Positions 5,639 through 15,107 are shown, counted from the stretch's first letter. The stretch is DNA of 64,000 nt from Paludibacteraceae bacterium (GCA_017527495.1 JAFXPY010000024.1:1-64000); one strand, 5' to 3'. Translations and numbers: made by a program. The notes: generated by a model not told the origin, from the sequence alone.

Positions 5639-7873
5639 ATGACAACACAGGAGGAATTAGAGCAACAAGTTATCCAACAAGAGTTTGAAGCTTTGTTGGA
5701 CGATTATCGTCACACTGCTCATCGGCAAAAAATCGACATTATAACTAAAGCTTTCAATTTTGCGAAACAGGCACATGCTGGTGTAAGACGCAGGTCGGGC
5801 GAACCATACATAATGCATCCATTGGCTGTGGCGCGTATTGTTGTTGGTGAGATAGGTTTGGGCTCAACTTCTATATGTGCTGCTTTGTTGCACGATGTGG
5901 TTGAAGACACAGACTACACAGTTGAAGACATAGAAAAACTTTTCACCCCCAAAATTGCGCAAATTGTTGACGGACTGACAAAGATATCAGGTGGTGTGTT
6001 TGGAGAAAAAGCCTCCGAGCAAGCCGAGAACTTCCGCAAGCTGCTTCTAACCATGTCGGAGGACATTCGGGTCATTCTCATCAAGATTGCCGACCGCCTT
6101 CACAACATGCGTACTCTTGGTTCTATGCCACCTGAAAAGCAATTCAAGATAGCCGGTGAGACACAATATATATACGCTCCTTTAGCTCATAGATTAGGAC
6201 TATTTCCCATCAAGACAGAGCTTGAAGACCTTAGTTTCAAATACGAACACCCCAACACATACGCTGAAATTGAAGCCAAACTCGCTGCCGACAAGGCTGC
6301 ACGACTTGAGTTCTACGAGGAGTTTGCCGCTCCTATAAAGAAAAAACTCACCTCTTTGGGCTATAAATTCACGATGAATGCACGAATTAAATCAGTGTAT
6401 TCAATATGGAAAAAGATGTCAACACGACAGATTCCTTTCGAGGAAGTGTATGATGTACTTGCTGCACGAATTATTTTCGAACCCAGCATGGACATGTCGG
6501 AAAAAGACCAGTGTTGGATGATTTATTCAGCAATAACAGAAATATATCACCCCCACCCTGAGCGTATTCGCGACTGGATATCAATGCCTAAATCAAATGG
6601 TTACGAAGCTCTCCACATCACAGTCATGGGTCCGGAAGGACAATGGGTAGAAGTGCAGATTCGCACCACTCGCATGCACGACATTGCAGAAAAAGGCTTG
6701 GCGGCACACTGGAAATACAAAACCGGCGAACAAGACGACTCTGAGCTTGACAAATGGCTCAAAACAATCAAAGACCTTCTGCAACATCCGGAGCCCAATG
6801 CCGTCGATTTTATGGACACATTCAAGCTCAACTTGTTTGCACAAGAGATATTCGTTTTCACACCCAAAGGCGACATCATCACCCTACCCCAAAACGCCAC
6901 AGCTCTCGACTTTGCCTTCCTGTTACACACAGAAATCGGACTTCACTGCTTAGGTGCAAAAGTCAACCACAAACTCGTACCACTCAACTATTTGCTCAAA
7001 GGAGGCGACCAAGTGGAAATCATCACCTCGAGAAAAACCAAGCCCCAACCGGAATGGCTCGACTATGTAACCACCGCCAAAGCACAGTCAAGACTGAAAG
7101 CCTTTTTCCGTCGCCAACGACACGACCAGGAAATCAAAGGAGAAGAAATGCTCAACAACGTATTGCAACAATACGGCTACACGACCAAACAAGATGCTGT
7201 CATTCATCGAATTGTAGTGTATTACCATCTACAACAACCCAAAGAGCTCTACCAGCAAATTGCACAAAAAAACATCAATCTTGACAATATTGAAGAAATC
7301 ATCAAACCAAAGCAAGAACGCAACTTCCTGTCGAGGATATTCAGTTTCGGAAACGGCAATAATTCACCCAAAGAAGAGCCGACAAACACATCTAAAACTT
7401 CAACTGCAGTCAATCCAAAAAGCAAAAAAATCATACTCACAGAGAGCAACTACGGCACAGAATATTGTCTTGCTCCATGCTGCACACCTATACCGGGAGA
7501 TGAAGTTTTAGGTTTTCGCGACGAAAACGGCATGATTGTCATCCACAAACAAAATTGCCCCGAAGCACTGAATATCAAAGCCAAACAAGGCAAACGCATC
7601 CTGAATGCTCAATGGGATATGCACAGACAAATGACATTTGCCGCCACAATCGAAATCAAAGGTATCGACCGTATCGGACTTGTCATACATATCTTGAATA
7701 TCGTATCCGAACAAAACAAAATCAACATTCAAGAAATGAAATTTGAAGCCGAAGAAGGTATCTTCAACGGCACACTCAAAGTGCTTATTCACGACACAGA
7801 ACAGCTGAAGACAATATGCGATGAATTAAAGAAAATTAAAGAAATCAAAGCAATCAACCGACTTAATGAATAG
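5639..7873 (+). CDS. rsh: Bifunctional (p)ppGpp synthetase/hydrolase (RelA/SpoT family)
   Basis: The 744-residue protein has the full long-RSH layout: an HD hydrolase domain with HDVVED at residues 85-90, the RelA/SpoT synthetase domain at roughly 235-350 (AHWKYK near its end), a TGS domain from about residue 400 (EIFVFTPKGDIITL), a conserved-cysteine zinc-finger-like segment (CLAPCCTPIPGD, about residue 610) and a C-terminal ACT domain (about 670-740). It should make and degrade the stringent-response alarmone at ribosomes. Both catalytic halves look intact, so the enzyme is probably bifunctional. It has its own promoter. A sigma-54 promoter for the next gene begins right after its stop. Confidence 0.95.
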   Translation: MTTQEELEQQVIQQEFEALLDDYRHTAHRQKIDIITKAFNFAKQAHAGVRRRSGEPYIMHPLAVARIVVGEIGLGSTSICAALLHDVVEDTDYTVEDIEKLFTPKIAQIVDGLTKISGGVFGEKASEQAENFRKLLLTMSEDIRVILIKIADRLHNMRTLGSMPPEKQFKIAGETQYIYAPLAHRLGLFPIKTELEDLSFKYEHPNTYAEIEAKLAADKAARLEFYEEFAAPIKKKLTSLGYKFTMNARIKSVYSIWKKMSTRQIPFEEVYDVLAARIIFEPSMDMSEKDQCWMIYSAITEIYHPHPERIRDWISMPKSNGYEALHITVMGPEGQWVEVQIRTTRMHDIAEKGLAAHWKYKTGEQDDSELDKWLKTIKDLLQHPEPNAVDFMDTFKLNLFAQEIFVFTPKGDIITLPQNATALDFAFLLHTEIGLHCLGAKVNHKLVPLNYLLKGGDQVEIITSRKTKPQPEWLDYVTTAKAQSRLKAFFRRQRHDQEIKGEEMLNNVLQQYGYTTKQDAVIHRIVVYYHLQQPKELYQQIAQKNINLDNIEEIIKPKQERNFLSRIFSFGNGNNSPKEEPTNTSKTSTAVNPKSKKIILTESNYGTEYCLAPCCTPIPGDEVLGFRDENGMIVIHKQNCPEALNIKAKQGKRILNAQWDMHRQMTFAATIEIKGIDRIGLVIHILNIVSEQNKINIQEMKFEAEEGIFNGTLKVLIHDTEQLKTICDELKKIKEIKAINRLNE

Positions 7874-7889
7874 TTGGCACACTTTTTGC
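7874..7889 (+). promoter_or_regulatory. Sigma-54 (RpoN) type -24/-12 promoter
   Basis: TTGGCAC then ACTTT then TTGC: the GG and GC dinucleotides are 10 bp apart and the element matches the RpoN consensus TGGCAC-N5-TTGC. It starts one base after the rsh stop and lies 52 bp upstream of the DUF1573 start, a natural distance. No activator-binding site could be assigned. Confidence 0.6.
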
Positions 7890-7940
7890 GGTGTTTTTTT
7901 AAACGGAAATTAATAAAAATTAAAATATCATAAAATAACA

Positions 7941-9029
7941 ATGAAAAAAATTATTTTATTTGCGCTTACACTCTTTAGTGTTTGCGCCATTGCACAAGAT
8001 GCAGTAATTACATTTGCTGAGACCGAACATGATTTTGGCAAAATACACGAAGAAGATGGTCGTGTAACTCATGTATTTGAATTCAAGAATGAGGGTATGG
8101 CTCCTCTAACTCTTACCAATGTTCGCGCATCATGCGGTTGCACCACTCCTGATTGGACAAAGACACCTATAGAGCCTGGACAAACCGGCGTAATTAAAGT
8201 AACCTACAATCCACAAGGTCGTCCGGGACGTTTCAACAAAACCGTAACAATCACATCTAACGCTAAAGAACCGACTGTCAGAATATATATCAAAGGTGAA
8301 GTAATACCAAAACAAGTAAAACCGGTTGACCAATACCCTATAAAAATGGGTAAGCTCAGTCTGAAATCAAAAGACGCTAAATTTGGAACTATCAAACGCA
8401 CCGAAAGTGTCGGAGCTCCCAAAGAAGTTGCCATTGAATATGCCAACCAAACCAATGAAGTTGTTACCGTGGCTGCTGAAACATCACAAAACAACGAAGG
8501 GCTTATAGGACTTGTTGTTACTTTGGCAGAATTACAACCAAGTCAAACAGGTCAACTCATCATCAGACTCAACCCTGCAAACTCTAATTTCTGGGGACCG
8601 GTTGCCACAAGAGTTTATCTGATTGTTAATGGACAAAAAGACGAGAACAACTTTATCGACGTAAAAGTTAATCTCGAAGAAGATTTCTCAGCTCTTACAG
8701 AAGACGAGCTCAAAAATGCTCCTATCCTTGAGAACCTCCCGGAGAGAATAGAACTTGGTACATTGAAAGCCAATTCTCAATTCTCTAAATCACTCAAAGT
8801 ACTGAAAAATGGCGGTAACAACCCATTGAAAGTTCGCCGCATCATCAACACCGGCAAAGACATCACCGTAAATGCCGGCAAAGGTGAAATCAAAGGAGGC
8901 AAAACAGGTCATATTGATGTAAAGATTAAGACACAAGAAGCAGGCGACTACGAACGCGAAATAACCATTCTGACCAACGACCCAAAACAACACAGCAAGA
9001 AAGTTATTATCGCTTGGACAATTAAGTAA
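7941..9029 (+). CDS. Exported DUF1573 protein
   Basis: The 362-residue protein has a signal peptide (hydrophobic core to CAIAQ, residues 3-19) and then an immunoglobulin-like DUF1573 domain with the hallmark HDFGKIHEEDG, a CGCTTPDW motif near residue 70 and GQTGVIKVTYNPQGRPG. A second, more diverged Ig-like domain fills residues about 135-240, and a third segment ends NDPKQHSKKV. It should act in the periplasm or at the cell surface; DUF1573 resembles HYDIN/ASPM-type adhesion or scaffold domains and has no proven role. It has a sigma-54 promoter and a strong terminator, so it is a single-gene unit. Confidence 0.85.
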   Translation: MKKIILFALTLFSVCAIAQDAVITFAETEHDFGKIHEEDGRVTHVFEFKNEGMAPLTLTNVRASCGCTTPDWTKTPIEPGQTGVIKVTYNPQGRPGRFNKTVTITSNAKEPTVRIYIKGEVIPKQVKPVDQYPIKMGKLSLKSKDAKFGTIKRTESVGAPKEVAIEYANQTNEVVTVAAETSQNNEGLIGLVVTLAELQPSQTGQLIIRLNPANSNFWGPVATRVYLIVNGQKDENNFIDVKVNLEEDFSALTEDELKNAPILENLPERIELGTLKANSQFSKSLKVLKNGGNNPLKVRRIINTGKDITVNAGKGEIKGGKTGHIDVKIKTQEAGDYEREITILTNDPKQHSKKVIIAWTIK

Positions 9030-9047
9030 TTATCTATCACACATAAT

Positions 9048-9095
9048 CTACCGTCGCGTGGCAACAAAAGTATTGCCATGGCGGTAGTTTTTTTT
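9048..9095 (+). terminator. Rho-independent terminator after the DUF1573 gene
   Basis: CTACCG and TGGCAA on the left pair with TTGCCA and CGGTAG on the right, separated by a small internal mismatch and an ACAAAAGTA loop, followed by eight or nine T residues. This is a textbook intrinsic terminator on the plus strand. Confidence 0.85.
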
Positions 9096-9120
9096 ATTAA
9101 CATCTACTTTTTTTCATGCC

Positions 9121-10212
9121 ATGACTCATCCTGAAAATGATCCCGCATACGAAGGACTAACGGTGAACGAGGGAGTTGAAAAACTGCCGAGTGTCAACCC
9201 ATATTTCAAGCCCAAAGCTCGACGCAAAATACTCAGTTCACAAGAATTTGTTGACGGCATCCTTGCCGGCGACATTTCCATTTTAGGGCAAGCGGTAACG
9301 CTCGTTGAAAGCAATCTGCCTTCCGACCAAAAGATAGCCCAAGAAGTGATCGAGAAATGCCTGCCCTATTCAGGCAAATCAATCCGCATCGGTATCACAG
9401 GTGTTCCGGGAGCCGGAAAATCAACATTCATAGAAGCTCTTGGCATGGACATCACGAATAATGGGCACAAACTTGCGGTTCTTGCCATCGACCCAAGCTC
9501 AGAACGCAGCAAAGGAAGTATATTGGGCGACAAAACACGTATGCAAGAACTCTCAAGCGCCAAAAATGCTTTCATAAGGCCTTCCCCTTCAGCAGGTAGT
9601 CTGGGAGGAGTAGCAAGAAAAACAAGAGAAACTATCGTACTATGCGAAGCTGCCGGATTCGACACTATATTCATTGAGACTGTTGGTGTAGGACAATCAG
9701 AAACAGCAGCGCAATCAATGGTTGACTTTTTCCTCCTTCTGCAAGTAACAGGAACAGGAGACGAACTACAGGGCATAAAACGAGGCATCATGGAAATGGC
9801 AGACGGCATAGCCATCAATAAAGCCGACGGCAACAATATAGAAAAAGCCAAAGTGGCAAAGCAACAATTCCAAAATGCGCTAATGCTTTTTCCGCCACAC
9901 CAATCCGGCTGGGTTCCACAAACACTCACCTGCTCGGCAACTGAAAAGACAGGAATCAACGAGGTCTGGAAAATGATGCAAGACTATGTTGCTTTCACCA
10001 AGAAAAATGGCTATTTCGACCAAAAACGCACTCAACAAGCCAAGTATTGGATGTACGAGACCATACATGAGCAATTACTTAACTCTTTCTATCAAAACAA
10101 AGAAATAGAAAGACGCCTTCCGCAATACGAGCATCTGGTGCTCAACAATGAGATAACAAGTTTTGTTGCTGCGCAACAACTTCTACAACAATATTTTAAC
10201 AACATAAAATAA
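9121..10212 (+). CDS. meaB: Methylmalonyl-CoA mutase-associated GTPase MeaB
   Basis: The 363-residue product belongs to the MeaB/ArgK G3E-type GTPases. It has the Walker A loop GITGVPGAGKST (about residues 90-101), LAIDPSS with the switch I region, the ETVGVGQSE switch II motif, and NKADG near residue 237 for guanine recognition. MeaB protects and reloads adenosylcobalamin in methylmalonyl-CoA mutase, part of the succinate-to-propionate route of Bacteroidales. The mutase subunits are not in this window. It is followed after 5 bp by a lipoprotein gene and then a thioesterase, probably one transcript. Confidence 0.92.
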   Translation: MTHPENDPAYEGLTVNEGVEKLPSVNPYFKPKARRKILSSQEFVDGILAGDISILGQAVTLVESNLPSDQKIAQEVIEKCLPYSGKSIRIGITGVPGAGKSTFIEALGMDITNNGHKLAVLAIDPSSERSKGSILGDKTRMQELSSAKNAFIRPSPSAGSLGGVARKTRETIVLCEAAGFDTIFIETVGVGQSETAAQSMVDFFLLLQVTGTGDELQGIKRGIMEMADGIAINKADGNNIEKAKVAKQQFQNALMLFPPHQSGWVPQTLTCSATEKTGINEVWKMMQDYVAFTKKNGYFDQKRTQQAKYWMYETIHEQLLNSFYQNKEIERRLPQYEHLVLNNEITSFVAAQQLLQQYFNNIK

Positions 10213-10217
10213 TAATT

Positions 10218-11045
10218 ATGAAAACAAAGCTTATTATTGCAAGTCTTGCTGTACTAACATTGGTAGGTACAAGCTGCAAAAAAGAAAAAGAAGAACCAAC
10301 AAACGGAAATCAAAACAATGGTTCTGCAACAGAATATGTCATGTATAGAGACGATGCCAAAGCAATAGAAGGCACATGGAAATCATCAGATGAGTTTGTG
10401 GCTCAGATTGTAGGCGACAGCGTAAAAGCAAGACATATCGGAACTTGCAAAATAACAAAAGATAATGATCTTGCATACATAACAGTCATTCCTCGCTACA
10501 ACTTTTTTGCCGAGCCGATAACAAATTTTGGTATCGACACCACAGCTTTGATTACTCAAATCAATCAGCGTCCATTCCCTATTTTCAGCAAACGAGATGA
10601 AAACAGAGCTTTGCTTGCTTTTATCAACAAAAACATTCTGCCAATAGAAGCCGACCTGTACTATTTTGAGAACAACAAACTCACCCTGACATGGTCGCTG
10701 ATTCCGCAAAACGACATCGTGCGCACAAATATGTCAGACTTCCTCAAAGAACGCTATGAGTATATGGAAACAACAACAGAGCAGACCATTTGGAGCGACG
10801 CAAGTGTTGACCGCTATATGGATGCATATAGTCTCAACGATGCTACAAAAATTGTTGGTTCACACACCATGGTGCTTGACGACTCTTTCAGCGAATTTAT
10901 GCAAGGCATCGGACAACCATTCGGCACCAATACTCTTCAAGGTCTGATATATCAAGAAGCTTCACTGACAAAATTTGACACTCTTTGGGTGCAAAGCTAT
11001 GTTGAATATCTGCAAAATATAGGTTCTCAATTTGGCGCACAATAA
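10218..11045 (+). CDS. Lipoprotein of unknown function
   Basis: The N-terminus is a lipoprotein signal (MKTKLIIASLAVLTLVGTSC, Cys at residue 20) followed by a charged, Asn-rich linker KKEKEEPTNGNQ. The mature part is a soluble domain that includes AIEGTWKSSDEF, a pattern seen in lipocalin-like Bacteroidetes lipoproteins, although the match is short. It should sit in the outer membrane or face the periplasm. It lies between meaB and an acyl-ACP thioesterase gene, with a 5-bp gap before and 16 bp after it; no functional link is evident. Confidence 0.7.
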   Translation: MKTKLIIASLAVLTLVGTSCKKEKEEPTNGNQNNGSATEYVMYRDDAKAIEGTWKSSDEFVAQIVGDSVKARHIGTCKITKDNDLAYITVIPRYNFFAEPITNFGIDTTALITQINQRPFPIFSKRDENRALLAFINKNILPIEADLYYFENNKLTLTWSLIPQNDIVRTNMSDFLKERYEYMETTTEQTIWSDASVDRYMDAYSLNDATKIVGSHTMVLDDSFSEFMQGIGQPFGTNTLQGLIYQEASLTKFDTLWVQSYVEYLQNIGSQFGAQ

Positions 11046-11061
11046 ATCAATTTATTCACTA

Positions 11062-11847
11062 ATGCAACATCAAAAATACAAAAAACGCTACAGCATAACG
11101 GCAGGCGACATGGATGTCAACTATCGCATCACACCAAAGGCTGTTCTGCTCTATTATCAAGACTGTTGGGCATGTTCAATGGGCAAGATACACCTTGCTG
11201 CGTTTGACATCGTGAAGCAAAACATGCTTTGGGTAATAACCGAATTTGTAAGTATATTCGACAACTATGATGCATTTTGGTCGGAAGAAATAGAGGTTAC
11301 CGTCTGGAACAGCGAGCTCACCCCGCTGAGACTTTACACGGAATTTGAAGTCAGAAAGACCAACGACAACACTCTCATTTCGCATGGCTACGCCTCATGG
11401 AGTTTACTCGAAAAAGATACTCACAAACTTGTGCCCACGTCAGCTATTGCAGACAAACTCACCATCATACCTGAATTGGTAACCGACGGACACAAAAAAC
11501 AACGATTCAAACAAGACGGCGAACTTTGTTCTACAATCAATCACAAAGTCAACCGCATAAATCTTGATTTCAATGGGCATGTCAACAACAGGACATATCT
11601 TGACATAGCAATGCAAACCCCGCCAAAAGAAATAATCAGCACTCAACAGGTCAATAAACTGCGCATACACTGGCTTCAGGAAACATTTATGGGCGAAACT
11701 CTGACGTGCAAACTATTAAAGACCGATGAAGATTGCTACCTCGCCACTATAAATAAAGACGATGGCACACAGGCAGCACAGATTTACTCCGAATGGTGCC
11801 TGCAAACATATAAAAAAGAAATCTCAACGGATATAGATAGAACATAA
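11062..11847 (+). CDS. Acyl-ACP thioesterase (FatA/FatB-like double hot-dog)
   Basis: The 261-residue protein matches bacterial acyl-ACP thioesterases. The first hot-dog starts YSITAGDMDVNYRITP; the second carries NRINLDFNGHVNNRTYLDIA, with the Asn-x-His catalytic arrangement of the plant FatA/FatB family. It should release free fatty acids from ACP in the cytoplasm. I start at ATG 11062; an upstream in-frame TTG at 11032 would overlap the lipoprotein gene and add ten atypical residues. It is upstream of the polyene cluster but separated from it by two minus-strand genes, so a role there is not supported. Confidence 0.85.
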   Translation: MQHQKYKKRYSITAGDMDVNYRITPKAVLLYYQDCWACSMGKIHLAAFDIVKQNMLWVITEFVSIFDNYDAFWSEEIEVTVWNSELTPLRLYTEFEVRKTNDNTLISHGYASWSLLEKDTHKLVPTSAIADKLTIIPELVTDGHKKQRFKQDGELCSTINHKVNRINLDFNGHVNNRTYLDIAMQTPPKEIISTQQVNKLRIHWLQETFMGETLTCKLLKTDEDCYLATINKDDGTQAAQIYSEWCLQTYKKEISTDIDRT

Positions 11848-11873
11848 AAAAGCAGCGTAAAGATGCTTTTTTT
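11845..11873. terminator. Bidirectional terminator-like hairpin
   Basis: AAAAAAGCA and TGCTTTTTT form an A/T-rich stem around GCGTAAAGA between two convergent genes (thioesterase ending 11847, NhaC ending 11881). T-runs are available on both strands. Confidence 0.55.
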
Positions 11874-11880
11874 ATGATAT

Positions 11881-13206
11881 CTAACTATATTTCTTGGGTA
11901 ATCGCAAAAGGATAGCTACAGAGGCAACAACGAGCAGAATCAAAGGATAATAGAGATTTTTGATTATTGAGAGCACACTCACTTCAGCCAAAGCAGATGC
12001 CATCAAGACATGCATACCATAGGGCAAAATACTTTGTATAGAACAAGAAAAAGTGTCCAAAATGCTTGCCACCTTGATTGGATTGAGATTATGTTTCTCA
12101 CAAATATTTTTGGCTATCTTGCCCGTTGTCAGAATAGCTATTGTATTGTTGGCAGTTGCAAAAGTTGCGGCACTGACCATTGCAGCAATGCTGAATTCAG
12201 CGCCACGTTTGCCTGACACGCGACTTGTTATTTTATTTACCAAAAAATCTATACCACCGTTGTAACGAACAATTTCGAGCATACCACCAGCCATCATCAT
12301 TACCAAAATCAACTCATTCATTCCTACCACACCTTCACTTATGGCACGCATCCAATCCAAAGCAGTGTAATTACCGATAATTATACCTATCACGCCGTTA
12401 AGCAAAATACCGAAAGTAAGAACCGTTACGACATTTATTCCTAAAGAGGCAAGCAGAATGGTAACAAAATAAGGAATCAGAGTAGTCCAATGAATTGTCT
12501 CGACTGCTTCGTGCGGCATCTCAACTCCAATGCCCATCACAATGTAGATTAGTGCTACAATGAATGCAGCAGGAGTGACGATTCTGATGTTAGCTCTAAA
12601 TTTATCTTTCATTTCACAGCCCAAAAGACTTGTTGCAGCTATTGTCGTATCGGAAATAAAACTCAGATTGTCGCCAAACGATCCTCCACCGACAACAATT
12701 GCTGCCATAAAAGCCAGATTATAATCCGTTTTTTCAGCCACACCTACAACAATAGGCACAAGTGCAACAATTGTTCCGATGTTGGTACCAATTGCCATGG
12801 AAATCAGGCAAGAAGCGATGAACAAGCCGACATAGAGCATCGGTCCGGACAGATATGCCGTTATAAGGTCGGTGACGGCATCAATAGAGCCTATACTTTT
12901 TGATGTACTTGCAAAAGCACCGGCGAGAACAACAACCCAAATCATCAGTAAAATGTTTTGGTCGCCTGCTCCGGAAGAAAACATCTCAAGTGTGTGAGTT
13001 GTTGTTTCGTGTCGATGCGTGATTATGAAAGCATAAACACATGCAAAGATAAACGCCACGCTGACAGGAACAGCATAAATATCACCTGCCACAACAGCTG
13101 AAATCAAATAAATTGTCATAAACACGAACAGAGGACTCAGAGCGAGCCAACCATTCATCTTAGAAGAGCTTTTTTTTCGATTGAAAAACTTAAAGTTTAA
13201 TGCCAT
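11881..13206 (-). CDS. nhaC: Na+/H+ antiporter, NhaC family
   Basis: The 441-residue polytopic membrane protein has about eleven hydrophobic segments. It carries the family signature GGGSFGDNLSFISDTTIAA near residue 175, plus TNIGTIVALVPI, typical of NhaC-type exchangers. It should exchange sodium for protons across the inner membrane. The N-terminus is basic (FNRKKSSSK), so it is probably cytoplasmic. The gene is separate from the phosphatase gene behind it by about 80 bp with a hairpin. Confidence 0.88.
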   Translation of the reverse strand: MALNFKFFNRKKSSSKMNGWLALSPLFVFMTIYLISAVVAGDIYAVPVSVAFIFACVYAFIITHRHETTTHTLEMFSSGAGDQNILLMIWVVVLAGAFASTSKSIGSIDAVTDLITAYLSGPMLYVGLFIASCLISMAIGTNIGTIVALVPIVVGVAEKTDYNLAFMAAIVVGGGSFGDNLSFISDTTIAATSLLGCEMKDKFRANIRIVTPAAFIVALIYIVMGIGVEMPHEAVETIHWTTLIPYFVTILLASLGINVVTVLTFGILLNGVIGIIIGNYTALDWMRAISEGVVGMNELILVMMMAGGMLEIVRYNGGIDFLVNKITSRVSGKRGAEFSIAAMVSAATFATANNTIAILTTGKIAKNICEKHNLNPIKVASILDTFSCSIQSILPYGMHVLMASALAEVSVLSIIKNLYYPLILLVVASVAILLRLPKKYS

Positions 13207-13238
13207 AAAAATCTTATTTGTACCTAATAACTTTTCTT

Positions 13239-13258
13239 ATCAACCACACTTGGTTGAT
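13239..13258 (-). terminator. Stem-loop between the phosphatase and nhaC genes
   Basis: ATCAACCA and TGGTTGAT form a perfect 8-bp stem with a CACT loop. It lies downstream of the phosphatase stop on the minus strand and could end that transcript, but it lacks a clear T-run (AAGAAAAG follows). Confidence 0.35.
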
Positions 13259-13288
13259 TATTGCATAACCCACTTAGGGTAATCATGA

Positions 13289-15034
13289 TTAACGCAATTC
13301 GCGTCCATGAAAGTCGTATTCTTTACCTTCAATTTCTATTATGTAACGCCCGTTGCGCAGCTGCTTTGTTGCACCGGAGGTCTGTTCAAGTATTGTATTG
13401 ATGTTTGTTGAAACATCTTCATTCAACTTTTTCTTCATGAGTTCAATCTGCTCCTCTGTGATGTACCCTCCATCGACAAAATGTTTTCTAACAGCCTGAT
13501 TAAAAGTTGGGTCTGAAGCAGGGTCAACGCCACAGGCACGACGTAAACAATAGCGAATACAATTACGATGTCGATATTCCTGAACTTTCAAATTACTTGT
13601 AGCCTCATAGTCGGCAGCAATTTGTTCCCACGAAGCTCCGCACATAGCGGCAATCATAGCGCAAAAAGCTCCTGTGCGATCGGAGCCTAAAGCACAATGT
13701 ATTTGAAATGGTGCAGGATGAGCATCGTCAATAATAAACTCCACAACTTCTTTAATCCATTGCCCGAAAATCTCACTGTCACTACGATACAATGCTGTAT
13801 TGAAATCAGGCGTTTTGCCATTTTGAGTGCCGACATAGAGCACATTGTTGTTTTTAATGATGTCTTGGTAGTAATCAGGGATTGTTATTGTGAAATGCTG
13901 ACCTCCACAAATATATTTTTTGCCTTCATTAGCCGTCAAATCACCCGACAAAGCAATGTCGCATTTCACTCCTACTTTGTCGGCAAGATAAGCCACGTAG
14001 TACAAACGGCGTTCTTCGGTGTCGAACTGCGGACGCGAAGGGTCGTAGGGGTGATAACTGCGGTAGAGATTTTTTGTTGCAGGAACGCAACGGAAATTAC
14101 TTATCGCTTTCTGCTGGTCTTCTTGAGTCAAATCAAAGTCCGACAAGGGTGCAATATACTGCGCCACTTTGCAACGCGCGTAAATCTCGTCTAAATCATC
14201 TCCCGGCAATGCTACCACCATATTCTCGCCATTGTTGATAAACACGAGCCTTGGGTCAATACCGCCTTCCCATGAAGAGTGGCTTCTGACTGTATAGTCC
14301 GACCCGTCTTGCTTGAACACACGGAAAAGGAACTCAGGCTGACCGCTGTTGCCGACACGCTCAATAGCCGAAAGAGGAAAAGTACGATAGAAGCAACCAT
14401 CATCGCTATAAGAATTCAAACGATAGTCTTCGTCCTCGCTATTCCATGCCGTTATAGAGCCATAGACATAGACACGTCTGATGTCGGAACGACTGATATT
14501 GAAACGCTTTGACGATGTTGAAAAAATAAAAGTTATCTCACCTTTATCAGCATCAATTTTGTAACAATTATTTTTCTCTGTTTCAGCAAAAGAAACGCCG
14601 GCAAAATTCTCGCCTAAATAAGTCAATTTGATTATGCAGCCGTTGCTTGCAGATTGAGGAGTAAAAAGAAAGCCTTGTCCTGCCGACGATTTCAGACCGC
14701 TTGTGTAAGCTGCAGTATAGTGAGTTGCATTTTTCAAATTGTCAGGTCCCCACTCTCCTTTGTTCCACACCGACGAGCCGCCTATTATGGCCATGTACTC
14801 AGCATCGCCCCAACCTGATTGAGGAAGAGCACAATAATAGCGGTCGTTGTCGGTTGCCATCATTTCATACACACCGGAATATGTTGATTTACCGATAATC
14901 AGCATTATACTGTTATCTTTCCACTGAGTTTGAGAGTTGTCGAAATAGATATAACCACCGGAAAAAGACCATTCAGCTGCCATTACAGACAAAACAGCAA
15001 AAACAGAAATCAAAAAGAGAAATAAGCGTTTCAT
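13289..15034 (-). CDS. Secreted tyrosine/dual-specificity phosphatase with N-terminal carbohydrate-binding-like domains
   Basis: I start at the ATG at 15034 (MKRLFLFLISVFAVLSVMAA is a clean signal peptide). Two beta-rich segments follow: one beginning GGYIYFDNSQTQW, which resembles CBM25/26 starch-binding modules, and one near residues 180-250 (RRVYVYGSITAWN) resembling a CBM48 E-set. The catalytic domain carries HCALGSDRTGA near residue 450, the CX5R phosphatase signature of the Y_phosphatase3 group with its conserved DRTG. The tail GRYIIEIEGKEYDFHGREL resembles C-terminal extensions of surface proteins in Prevotella-like bacteria. The carbohydrate-binding assignment is tentative. Confidence 0.7.
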   Translation of the reverse strand: MKRLFLFLISVFAVLSVMAAEWSFSGGYIYFDNSQTQWKDNSIMLIIGKSTYSGVYEMMATDNDRYYCALPQSGWGDAEYMAIIGGSSVWNKGEWGPDNLKNATHYTAAYTSGLKSSAGQGFLFTPQSASNGCIIKLTYLGENFAGVSFAETEKNNCYKIDADKGEITFIFSTSSKRFNISRSDIRRVYVYGSITAWNSEDEDYRLNSYSDDGCFYRTFPLSAIERVGNSGQPEFLFRVFKQDGSDYTVRSHSSWEGGIDPRLVFINNGENMVVALPGDDLDEIYARCKVAQYIAPLSDFDLTQEDQQKAISNFRCVPATKNLYRSYHPYDPSRPQFDTEERRLYYVAYLADKVGVKCDIALSGDLTANEGKKYICGGQHFTITIPDYYQDIIKNNNVLYVGTQNGKTPDFNTALYRSDSEIFGQWIKEVVEFIIDDAHPAPFQIHCALGSDRTGAFCAMIAAMCGASWEQIAADYEATSNLKVQEYRHRNCIRYCLRRACGVDPASDPTFNQAVRKHFVDGGYITEEQIELMKKKLNEDVSTNINTILEQTSGATKQLRNGRYIIEIEGKEYDFHGRELR

Positions 15035-15059
15035 AACCACTTGATTTAAAAAAGATTTG

Positions 15060-15067
15060 CAAAGTTA
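15060..15067 (-). promoter_or_regulatory. -7 element of the phosphatase gene
   Basis: TAACTTTG on the minus strand, 26 bp before the ATG at 15034. A TTG at 15092-15090 lies 22 bp further up, slightly longer than the usual spacing. Confidence 0.45.
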
Positions 15068-15107
15068 CAAATAATTGTTTGGAAAATAGCAAAATTTGGC
15101 AAAAAAA

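Noticed and set aside
9366-9959. A 197-codon open frame antisense to meaB
   Set aside because: It lies wholly within a clear GTPase gene, has Cys/Ser-rich composition typical of reading a coding strand backwards, and matches no family I know.
11062-11847. Acyl-ACP thioesterase as part of the pigment pathway
   Set aside because: It is separated from the operon by two minus-strand genes and a terminator, and is better explained as part of the meaB-lipoprotein transcript.
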